In this document: piece by piece, positions 11,637 to 23,760 of the stretch
Numbering within the stretch: the stretch's first letter is position 1
Layout: each line of letters opens with the position of its first letter
From: Hoplostethus atlanticus
Taxonomy: Eukaryota; Chordata; Actinopteri; Trachichthyiformes; Trachichthyidae
Assembly (NCBI GenBank): GCA_034670405.1
Contig: JAXDDX010000002.1
Span: 9,362,501 to 9,426,500, forward strand
Reading direction: 5' to 3'
DNA: 64,000 bases
Translations under genes and position numbers: made by a program
The notes under the pieces: generated by a model
Database searches by the model: none
The model's input: only the letters and a program-made list of their open reading frames with translations
What the model was told of the DNA's origin: nothing

Positions 11637-14600
11637 TAAGACGCATCTACCATACAAGTATCTAGCAACTAAAACCTACCAACTTATGTGTCACTTTAGT
11701 TGTCCTGTCTACCATGTCTACAAATGATACTATGCAGTCACTGTGTGCCCTTGAGCAAGGCACTTAACCCCCATTGCCCCGCATGGTGTCTGTTCTGCTG
11801 CTAACACTATGCACTACACACTCTGTGTATGCACTGTACACACTGAAATTGGTAACCTATGATAAACCTATGACCAAGGGGCAAACTTGCTATTTTGAAT
11901 TTCATGTAGAAGTGATAATAAAACACTATTTGATTCAAAGACTCAAGAGAAGACACAGAGGAGAGCAAGAGAGAGAAAGAAAGAAAGAAAGAAATGGATC
12001 AGTGAAAGAGAGTATAATACATACAATATATACAATACATTGTAACCAACAGGGATTCATTTTGTACTTCATAATAACAAGGGGGACGCTATTTCCCTTT
12101 ATCCTCACTCCTGCCCCCGGCCTATACAGAAGTTAAACATTGAAGCATGTAAAAATGACTAAAACCAAATGAACTCTACACAACTAAGATCTGTCTGACA
12201 TGTGAGATATATAGTTATACTCCTGCATGCTGAATTCAATGTGCTTATCATATAACTCCATGTACCCATGTAGCGTATGTCTTTCTATTCACATAATGTG
12301 ACACCTTCAACATACCAATTTTTCATCCATAACCTGAACCACAAACATGTAGCACATCATGACATTGTTTTCAGAGACCAATTCATTTAACTCGCATGGG
12401 AAACTTTTTATCATACTACTTGTTGGACAGTATTTTCCCAGTGCCATCTTAATCAAACAAACGTTGAAATAGGAGAAATATTTATCTGAACCATTTCAAA
12501 TGACAACTGATCAGTAGATACAAATGGCATAGCAGAACCATTCAGACAGACCCTGTGACTAAATTCATTTCCTCTCTTCCCTTTCACAATACACTGACTA
12601 ATGTATGTTTGTATAATATACAGACAGTCAGTCTATATGATGTATCCATATAAGTACCAATACACCACACACACTGTGAAGCTTACTCTTACTCTTAACT
12701 AGGCAATCAGAGCCGCCAGATCTTTTTTTTACACTCAAATCTCTAACTCTATCCTCTTTAACTGCCTTTAACTGCTATCACACGCGCACAAAACACACTT
12801 TGACAAACACATAAACCATTACAGACTAATTTAATCTAATTTATTTAGTTTTCAGGAAAAAATCATGTTAGGCGGAACTTCCCTCACCCCCCCCCCCAAT
12901 AAATGACATCTCTCATACCGTTTTACTCTCTTTTCAAACACAATTAAAAAATAATATATAAATATATACACACTGCAAATGACATGCATATAAGGAGTTC
13001 ATCTTGGAGCCCGATCTCAGGTCATTAGTAACCCACCATGACGCTGTGGAGTTGGAGGGTCCGCTGGCGACACACAGGCCCCTGGCCATTTATTCTATAT
13101 TAAGTCTCTAATGGGGCCTCTCTTTCTGTCTGCCTGTCTCTCTCTCTCTCTCCCTCTCTCTCTCTCGCTATCTCTCTCTCTTTCTCTCCCTCTCTCTCCT
13201 GACACGCAGCATGCAGGCACCGCACTGTTAAAATATGCACAGAAAGTCCGGTCCGCACACACACACACAAAGCCATTCAAATGAATGGTTATTTATTCGC
13301 TAAACGAGGATCTGGGTGTTTAATGTTCCTTGGACGTTAGGTAGTTTTCTGGGGGAGGCAGAGCCATACCCCTACGGCTACAGACATCATTTATTTTACA
13401 CATAGCCTAATACCGCACGCCGGGCAGCCGCTAAGAAAAATGGGCTTTGGAAGAGAGAGATATAAAAGAAATAATGAATGATTTTTATTTTTTTTTTGGT
13501 GGGGGGGGGTGAACACATTAGAAGTTGCAGCAGGGAGAAAAGCAAGGGTGGGCTTAAAGGCTTCAAGCACCCTATGAGTGTGTGCGATTGCAAATGTGAA
13601 AGTAAAAGGAAGAACAAGTGAACAGACAGAGATAGAAAGAAAGGAGAGAAGAGAGCATACACACACAAACAGTCTGTGTCCATGACTGTGTGTGTGTGTG
13701 TGCATGTGTGTATGAGCGAGTGTGTGTGTGTGCTGGACTTTTAGGATATTAGCAGTAGGGAGGTAGGTGATACCTGGCTGTGTTTGAGGCACGCAGGCCT
13801 CCATCTACATCTCATCCAAATGCATGAGATCAGAGGGGCTCCTCTCCTTGCATAACAACACTAGCTGCACACCCATAATGTAGCAGTATAGTCGCAATGT
13901 TTCCAAAACATCAATACCATCAAAAGTAACTTTTCAAAAAAAAAACATTGTTTTGTTATATGCCAAGCTGATCTTCTGTTTTTTCTTCTGTTCTATCTCT
14001 CTTTTGAAAGCTCATTACCATAAGCAAAGACCATATCTGAAAACATCTAGAAATATCTTAATGGAAGTTTGAGACGCCTCATGCAGTCTCATTGAGATGG
14101 ATGGTTGATACTCAAACTTCAGAAAGGCACATTATTGTTTACTTTGGGTGCAAATGATCAAGTTGATGGCTTTGTTCCGACACCTGACTTTGGGCCAGGT
14201 GTTTTAAGTTGAAACCTTTATCAATTTGATAAAACATCAGTAAGCCTGTGGCACGCAAGTAACAGATTGATTTCCATTGTATTACAAACAATTAGTCATA
14301 TTGTGGAGTAGAACCAGTTTTTTCCAATCTGTTTAGATATCTGTTAGATCGCTGTTTGGAACAATGTATTTACAGTACATTGGGGACCAATGCTTTTTCA
14401 TAACATGAAAACTGTATGTACAGACTCTCTGAAGTGTTCTGAAATGCAGTTCAAATGTTTAATTCCCATGTATCAACCTGGAAACAAATCCTCACAAAGG
14501 TGGTCAGAGACTGCCACATTTCATTGGTTTGTCTCTGTATTCTCATCCACATCGGAAGAACAGTAAAAGATTTTCATACAAAGTCCAAATTTAAAAGTGG

Positions 14601-15024
14601 CAAAAATGGACAGATGTAATGAAGTAATGATTTTTTATCATATCAACAAAAGTTCTTAACGTGAAACTGGTCTCGTCCTTAAACATTGAGTCTTATTTTC
14701 AGGTGATCGCTGAGCCAACATGATTAAGAGCTTTAGATAAATGAGTTTAAACTTTCTTGGGTTCTACGTCGTACGGCTTTAGCCAATTTACTTACTTCAA
14801 GCTCCAAGCATTCACAGTGAATGTCATTTGCAAATGGGATACTATTTAATTTTTCAATTGACTGAATTGAACGTGAATTGAATCCAGGCCTGGTGAGTTT
14901 TTTTTTTTTTTACTATAGGAAACTTACTTCCACATCCCTGGTCACTGTAGCGAGCGCTATGGTCATCTCTCCATCAGAAAACTCTTTCAGCTCCTTTGTC
15001 AGCAGATTGTCTAATCCGGTTAAT

Positions 15025-15092
<68 letters not shown>

Positions 15093-15856
15093 GCAACTAC
15101 TTAAGTATTTTGCACAAAGCTGCATTTTGACTGTAGTTACATTAGCTAACACATTCACAACTTCTCCCCAGAGTCACGACTCCCCTCACCCCCCCACCCC
15201 CCACCCCCCACCCCTGTAGCATCTATTATGTTATACAGTGGCCAGTGGTAGCAAAATTCCCCTCACTCAGCATCTGTCTTGCATTAGCATTGGATGTGGA
15301 AGGGATCGTAAAATTCCCCCATCTTGCATCCCTGCTGAATTAGTACTGTATACAGTGGTCCTCATTCTTCACCATTAGCCAAGGCAATTAGATGCACTTT
15401 GTACATTTTCATGTAAGTTTAAAATTGCATACATTCTGTGATGAAGATGATAGACCTCTCTCCCACCCTGAAACGCTACTGTGAATATAGAAATGCTCTC
15501 AAATAATCTTTGTAGCAGTTTAAAGTCAAATGTGCACCTTGCTGCTTGGCCTCGTGGTGGTGTTGACTCAGCGTGACATCACTCCATTGCTCCAGTGAAC
15601 TCATCAGCTCCTCCAGTTGTGCTGACCGGCGGCCATGTTTGACCCACAGAGTCTCACTTTGCAGCCGCAAGGCCTCTGGGGACACATACACACACACACA
15701 CATATGGGTGCATACAGCATGGTCTCTGCCACATGGACAGGCTACCAATGACAGCTGACATGTAACAGCATCTTGCCAGCATCTTGGCTCTTGTTTATGG
15801 CAGTATCCTCAGGCTGCTAACAGCCAGCTAATGAACATGCCTGCGCACACACTTGC

Positions 15857-15891
<35 letters not shown>

Positions 15892-18514
15892 GAGATTTAA
15901 AAGTGAAATAAGATTTTACTGTCCCAAACAGCACAAAATGACCATAATATATCTGTAAAGGTTTTATAGGGTTGTTGATCAATACCAATAACAACGACTT
16001 TGCCAGGCTCTGAGATTTCAAAAACTCACTTTCTGGCCTGTTGTCTCTCTTGGCATTTTAAACTGCTAAGAGGAAGACAGTGCTTTGAGTGAGAGACCAG
16101 TGTTGCAACGCATTTTATTCTCAAGCAAAAAGAACGTGATATATTACCTCTTCAGAGACGTTTCTGCTTTAATTAACTAGCTCACTCATTCTATTTACTT
16201 TTATATTTCTGTCCCTTACAGGCTTCCATAAGCTGTGCCACAGAGACCGGTCGAAGTTGTTGCAATTCCTTGGTCACTGATAGCGGTCAATAAAAGTCAT
16301 AAATTACTTAATGCTCCTTTGATCTGGTCTGTTTATCTGTCCTCATTAAATACTTATGTAGATTACTGCTGCATTTCTTGCCCTCCCCTTGGATTAGTTC
16401 AGCACAAAGTTGCCATCGTAGCCAAATTTTCCAGATGGGAGAGAAGCGAGAAAACGCCTGAGCAAAAACTGCTTGTTCCTTGTGTATTTGTGTGGGGCAG
16501 TTCAGTCGGTGTTAGATTTTATATTTTGGTTTTTACATCAGCACTGGGGCAGTACAGTAGAGCTGCAGCGGTAAAATCTGGCACTGTTGATGTTGTGAGC
16601 TATTATGAAAATTCAGGTCATGTTTCAACCAGGACAACAAAACCAGATGCAGTTTGTAGAAATTGTTGTAGTTATTGTTATATGAATCTAGGTAGGTGTT
16701 TAAATACTTCATCTGACGTACTTCACCTTAAATATTTCATTATTCTGGAGAAATTCAATGTAATTATTCAATCAATAACCATCTTGTGACCTCCCATCTT
16801 TGACAACTGCCAGTACCCTATTCTTGAATTTGGGAAATAGATACAAACTAGCTAAAATTACAGTTAAATTACAATTAAATCTGCCCTCCTCAGCTGAAAC
16901 GGATCAGAAAGGTTTTTTTAAGATGACAGTGTGAAGGCTCTATGACTCAGGTAGGAAGCCGACACAACAAAAGATGTCCATATTTGTTGAAATATCAAGT
17001 GCAGAGGACTGTTGCACGTACATAACTATAAAACATATGCCCTCCAATAATGCTCTCCTTTGGAAAACGCTCACAAGCACAAGGAATGGAGCTGAGCCGC
17101 CGGCCTCCACAGGAATCAATGAATCAATTGCGAAATTGGATGAAAGAAATGCGCTACATACATCATTCACATTCTCTGTCTCCCTTTTTCTTTGTGTGTC
17201 TCTCCCCTGAACTTTCCTCTTTCTCTCTTTATTATCTTTTTCTTCATCCGTCTCTGTCTTTCTCTCTGTGATGGATGGCTGAGAGTAAAACGAGCAGAGC
17301 CTTAGTGAACAGAGATCAGTCAGGTCTGCTGCCCAACCCTACTCCACACTGACAACCGGATTACCCGATTGGCTGGCAGTTTGACTGACTTATTGACAGA
17401 CACATGTACACTCATGCATGCACTAACACACCCCACCCATCTGGCACTCCATGCACTTTGAAATATATGCTATTATCTGCAAATACTATTTCACCCAAAC
17501 CATCCACAAGCACACAAATTCTCCCATAAGACAAGGCAGTTTTACCTCACACAAACATGCAAACACACACACACACACTCTTTCCTCTCTCTCTTTCCTA
17601 TTTTCTCCATCATTTGCTCTCCTTTCATGCCATTTTATTGTTTACTGTTTTGTTTTCCCCTTCTAGTAAGAACTTTTCTCACTCCAGTGTGTACTATCTA
17701 ATAAAACAGAAACTTAAAATTAAATAAAAAAGACACTCACATCATGTGATTCTGTGTGTCTTTCTGCACTCTTCCTTGCTCTCACTCCCCTCATCTCTCT
17801 ATTTCTCTCTTTCCCCTTCTCTCCTGGTGGGTGTTAAGCGAGTCATGTCAGGGGATTTGTGTGTGTCCTCCTGCATCGCCCCATTACTCCCCCTGGGGGG
17901 CGCCTACGCCTCCCTCACCTCCGAGAATCTCCCCCAGCGCCGCTCCGATGTGCTCCGCTTCCTCTTGAAGAATCTCCCTGGCGACTGTCATCACCACGGA
18001 TGATGCCCCCTCCTCCCCTGCATCCTGCTGCCCGTGGCGATGGACCACTCGCATGACACTGGACTCCAAAGTGTGGTACTCAGAGCTGAGACAGAGAGAT
18101 AGAAGGGAAAGTAGGGTTGACTGTGAGGCATTTGCATAAGTACAAAGCCCCTTGGGGTCATAAGGGATGAACTAACACACACACTGAAATACACACCCAA
18201 ACATACTTTCACTCACACATGCAAACACTGTCACTCTCATCTTTGCATCAACAAATACAGACTTCCCAGCCAGAATTGTGTGCCTGTATGTGTTGATGAT
18301 TTTCCTGTGTGTGTGTGTGTGTGTGTCTGTGTGTCTGTGTGTGTGTTTCAGCCTTACCCCTACATGCATTAATCAGTGGTGGACCAGTACAATGAAAAAC
18401 AGTCAGTACAATCAGTACAATTTCTCAAAGAAAACCTTGAAACAACCACATAGGATCCAAAACAAACTTGTACCCAAATGTGAGTAAAATTCAAACCAAA
18501 ACCAATATTGCCCC

Positions 18515-18562
<48 letters not shown>

Positions 18563-21500
18563 GATGTGCATTTTTGTGTGTGTGTGTTTCTGAGGTAAAC
18601 AGGAAAATGTGGAAAATACTTTAGTATATATTACCCTGCATCAGGATAAATCCGATAGTGCCATTTAAATTGTTAATCGCAGAAAGGTAAATTGACTGTG
18701 ACCTGTGATTGTTTAAACTTTCCGGCACACATTGTATTATCCTATGTGGGAAACCCCACCCATCTGGCAACTAAGTAAATGAAAAAAAAACAATAAAATA
18801 TATTTAGAAATATTTGACCCTGGTCTAGTATGTGTGCTTTCATAGATAATTCAAGGGACGTGTGTGTGTTTGAGTGTTCACCTAGCTACCAGTCCATCTC
18901 TCAGCAGTGTGAGTGAGAGTTTCCCAGTGTGATGGAGCTTCAGCAGGTCTACATCCTCCCTCCACAGCAGCAAGCTCTCACTAATTTTCACCCTCTGCAG
19001 ATACGTCACCGTCTCTCCAGGCAACACAGCGTCACATCGACAGACACACAGCACGGGCACGCATACGCCTGCCGGACAGTTCCTTCTGGAACACACACAG
19101 ATACACGTGAATAGAAGTGCATTGAAATGACGAGCGTAACCGGTGTCAAAGTCTGGAAAAATAGACACATGGAATCAGATGTTCCCACGTTGTGAAGAAA
19201 ACACTAATTGTTATATTGTTTTGGCCAGGGAGTCAACACTTGAAGGGCAAGTTCAGCTTGTATCCACTGTTCTTAGAGTTACAACAGGACGTTGCATGCA
19301 TTAGACGGCGTAAAGGCGTATTGAAAAATGTGTTAAGAGCTAGTAGTGTTATGCCATTATTATTACCTATACAAGTGCCCCAGAAAGTATTTAAGTCAGA
19401 GGGTAAAGACAATGAATGAAAGAAAAGTTTATAAGCAGAAAAACAGGCACATTTGAATTTACCTGGCTGAGGTGTAGCGCTAGGCTCAGTGTTGAGGCCA
19501 CAGTGTCAACATCTACTTCTGGCCCACCTAAAACAGCATGGATTTTGGGACCTTCTGAACCCCCTGCCTGTAAAACAAACACAACAAGGGGTTACTAAAA
19601 ACTTAATGTAATTTAAATACATTTTTATAAATAAAATGCTGTATATGCTTGGTTTGACAGCATCGGCCACAGAGTGATACCTAATCCCTTTGCTTTCTAA
19701 CAAGGCCCCGCTATGCAAGCAGTGTTACAATACTGTACATCCGTATTTGGTTTGGAAGCTGATATTACTGTATCGCTGGAAACTCGCTGGCATGACTGTG
19801 TTGGATGACTGCAGCATCCTGAAACCAACATCGTGCATTAATAATGAAATCATGCTGTTGCAGGATTTTTAGACGCGCCTGAAAGAGAATACTATCCGAT
19901 ATGTGCTGCACTATAAGAGGTGTAATAGTGTAGCAAGAATCTAAATTAGAGATGCACTGCTTTTTCACTGCCAATGCCAACTCACAGTAATACACTTTAA
20001 AGTGGATTAGTATGAGACAACTGAGTTCCATTACGTCTACTGAGGCTATGAGTTTAGACTAAGTGGACAATAATGATTGCTGCACTAGAAAGATTGAACA
20101 TTCTTCTCTGTGTGAAAAGGGCAGAAAATGAAGTTGCTGTGCTTTTAGTATAAAGATTTTAATATTGGTAAAATTGTATGATACCAATACCTTGTTTATA
20201 AAATAATAAATAAAAATAAACTCTCCATTACCTTCATATTCTTTTGGAGGATTATTTTAAGTAATCAGACTATTTGTATTTGAGTAATACAGTGGAATGC
20301 ATTGACAATTACAATGTATTCAAGGATATGAGGGAAACCTGTGAAGGTTTACACTTTAAAAGTATCCTTCTCCACCATAGGAGTTTTCATGGACAAATAA
20401 CTTTCAGAGACGTAGTGGGTGGCAACAGGAAATATAATATGATGTTGTAAACGGCTGTTTATTGAAAGACAAATATCAGAACTTTTATTGAACAGTCCAT
20501 CATCTTACAGGAGTTCATATTCTTTGTTCAGACACTGGGAAAGTAGAGTGGGGGGCAGAGTAGCGGAGACACAGGACAGAAAGTTATGGTTTGATCTTCG
20601 GACCAGTGGGGGCACACAGCCAGTATCTGAGCATGCAATGTGTGCTACTTAAATAATTAATACAATTATAAACATCATAACGCAAATGCTTCCCCTGTAT
20701 TTAGTATCACTTTTAAGTGTAAATGAAAAGGAAACAGTACCATCTTGTTAAATTTCAACAAAATCAACCACTAATACACAACCATCCTCTGGCAGCACTG
20801 GGTGTTCCATGTCAATCTGCAATGCTTTATCTGGCCTTGATAAGCCGAGCCACCGACAGCACACGCCTGGCCTGCAGCCCGTGCCATTAATCAGGATGGA
20901 AAATGTGGATACAATGAATATCTTGTCTATCAGTGGCTCATCTTAATGGGCTTGTAGGGCAATGCAATGGGAGAGGATGAAGCAGGTGGGGTGGCATGGT
21001 GTGGGAGGGGGATGGGGGGAAGAGGGGAGGACAAAATGCAAAATGAAGGGAGGGAGAGCAAGTTTAGAGGGAGGAAAGCAGGAACAGATGATTGAAGTGG
21101 AAGTGAAGGAGGATTGGAATAGAGGAAGGAAATCAACAAATTGAGCGCATCAAAAAGTGGATCAGCGACCTTTGTAACCTTTATTTATGCAGGGCAGATT
21201 GACTGAGCATGCACACTTTCAGCAATTCCCTGCTTTACACCCATAGTTAAGCACAATCATACCAGTACAATCAGTCTTCTGCTGTTGGCCACTGAGCAGC
21301 TCCACTGAAGAAACTGCTCACAGGCCCTCAACCGGAGTTGTTGAGGCCAGGGGGGTCTATTTAATTCGCTCTCCCCAACTCCCCAACTCTCCCCAAGACT
21401 TTTTTGGACTAATAAGTTAAATAAATAAATAGGTTTAATTTGACATGTCCAAAATATCAAGAGCTACATCTAACAACTTTTTCAATTACTACTATAACTG

Positions 21501-22247
21501 ACTGGGTAATCCTGTTTATTGTAATGCCACAACGGTGGCTTAGCTAATGCTTACCATATTGGTTGACATGGTTGACAGGGATAGATACTGTATGTATGGT
21601 ATAATGTATATATGATGGGGCTAGTGTCTTGTTTCCGTCCATAGGGCCTTCTTAGGGGGTAGAGAAGGGGATGGGGTGGATAAATGGAATGAAGAGAGAG
21701 AAGAAATTAGAGACCAAAGCACTGAGAGGGAGGGGAGGAGAGAGGTTAGAGGCAGCAGATGAGATTTAAAAAAAATCGAGCATGAGGAAGGAAGCGGAGA
21801 GAGTGAGACAGGGGAAGGAGGGCAAAGTGTGAAGAGGGTGGTGAATGAGAGATATGAGATAGAGGGAGCAGGGGCAGTAGATTGAGAGTCAGACATGAGG
21901 GGGAGGTGATGAGGGAGAGGGGAAAGGGGATAAAGGACAATGCGAGAAAGGGGGGATAGGACGGAGAACAAAATAATGAGTGAGGGAGGAAGAGGATTAA
22001 AAGCGAGGAAGGAGGGAGAGTGAAGATGGGAGGCAAAGAAGGGAATAAGGGAGGGAGAGCACAGGAGGGAGAGAGGAGGATGGGTGAGAGACAGAGACAG
22101 AGAAGGGGAGGGACATGGAGGTCTGCAGCCAGATCCTCTGCAGAAGAGAGGCGGGGGGGAGGGAGAATGGATCAATACTAGATAGCCAGAGAAGGGAAGA
22201 GATGCATTAGAAAGGCTACTCAGTGTCTGTTCTACTGCAGTGGGAGA

Positions 22248-22296
<49 letters not shown>

Positions 22297-23348
22297 CTCA
22301 TCCGTCTGATATCTGTCAATCTGAGCACTCTCCCTCTCTCACCACCCTCTACTCGACACTACACAGCAAAAAGCATGCGGACGCCGCTTCTAATTAGTGG
22401 ATTCAACTATTTCAGCCACACCCATTGCTGACCAATAATAGTCTAGTATAAAGTATAGTATAAAATCAAGCACACAGCAATGCAATCTCCATAGACAAAC
22501 ACTGGCAGTAGAATGTACTGAAATGTACTGAAGAGCTCAGTGACTTTCAACATGGCACCGTCATAGGATGCCACCTTTCCTACAAATCAGTTTCTGCCCT
22601 GCTAGAGCTGCCCCGGTGAACTGTGCTTTTATTGTGGTAAAAGTGGTAGGCCACACAAGCTCAGAGAATGGGACTGCCCCATCATCTGTCCTCGGTTGCA
22701 ACACTCACTACCAAGTTCCAAACTGCCTTTGGAAGCAACGTCAGCACAAGAACTGTTCGGGAGCTTCATGAAATGGGTTTCTATGGCCGAGCAGCCGCAC
22801 ACAAGATCGCCATGCACAATGCCAAGCGTCGGCTGGAGTGGTGTAAAGCTTGGCGTTATTGGACTCTGGAGCAGTGGAAAAACGTTCTCTGGAGTGATGA
22901 ATCACGCTTCACCATCTGGCAGTCCGACGAACGAATCTGGGTTTGGCGGATGGTCTATACGAGATCCATACATTTCTTCCAGAAATGGAAGAAATGAACT
23001 GGCATGCACAGAGCCTTGATCTCAACCCCATCCAAAATCTTTGGGATGAATTGGATTGCCAACTGTGAGCCAGGCCTGATCGCCCAACATCAGTGCCCGA
23101 CCTCACTAATGCTCTTGTGGGCTGAATGGAAGCAAATCCCTGCAGCAATGTTCCAACATCTAGTGGGAAGCCTTCCCAGAAGAGTGGAGGCTGTTATAGC
23201 AGCAAAGGGGGAGCAACTCTATATTAATGCCCATGATTTTGGAATGAGATGTTCGACGAGCAGGGGTCCACATACTTTTGAAGGACAGTGTGCTCACAGT
23301 GTGCTCCCCATGTCAATGCCAGAATCAAAGTGGTCCTAAAACCCTCTT

Positions 23349-23392
<44 letters not shown>

Positions 23393-23713
23393 CCGAGGAG
23401 GACAAATACTGGCAGTCCACTCAGCACATTGCTTCAGCTCTTTGCCAAAGAGGGAGAGAGGGAAGGAAGGAGAGTTGTATAGCTGTATAGAGAAAAAAAA
23501 GGGAGTGAGAAAGAAAGATAGGTCCAGTAAGCACTAAGAGCCAGGTCAATTAGAGGTATGGAGGTTCTGGATGGTGGCCAGACAGAGAGTGAATGAAGAG
23601 AAAGAAAGAAAGAGACAATGACTGACAGAGAGGAGAGAGAGTGGTACAGCTCTGTATACTGGGGGAACTGGGAATAGATAGAAGAGATAAAGTGTGTGTG
23701 TGCACATGAAGAA

Positions 23714-23760
<47 letters not shown>

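Larger units (their letters stand above)
6517..14927 (-). other. prune2 intron 6, 8.4 kb
   Basis: No coding exon recognised. It contains a perfect hairpin (7285-7315), several long (TG)n, (CT)n and (AC)n tracts, a MITE with terminal inverted repeats (9679-10114), and two complex, GC-containing islands (about 10,780-10,990 and 13,000-13,110) that look more like conserved non-coding DNA than neutral intron. In human the corresponding gene hosts the antisense lncRNA PCA3 in an intron; nothing here lets me claim an equivalent. Confidence 0.55.

Noticed and set aside
6517..14927. Possible counterpart of the human antisense lncRNA PCA3 in a prune2 intron
   Set aside because: No plus-strand exon pair or poly(A) signal with any supporting evidence; PCA3 is not expected to be conserved to fish.
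16235..16789. 184-codon open frame on the plus strand in prune2 intron 4
   Set aside because: No recognisable domain, no compositional bias of coding DNA, starts within intronic repeats; probably chance or an old repeat.
21621..22328. 235-codon minus-strand Ser/Leu/Pro-rich frame
   Set aside because: Arises from the polypyrimidine strand of the 21.7-22.2 kb tract and an (AC)n array.
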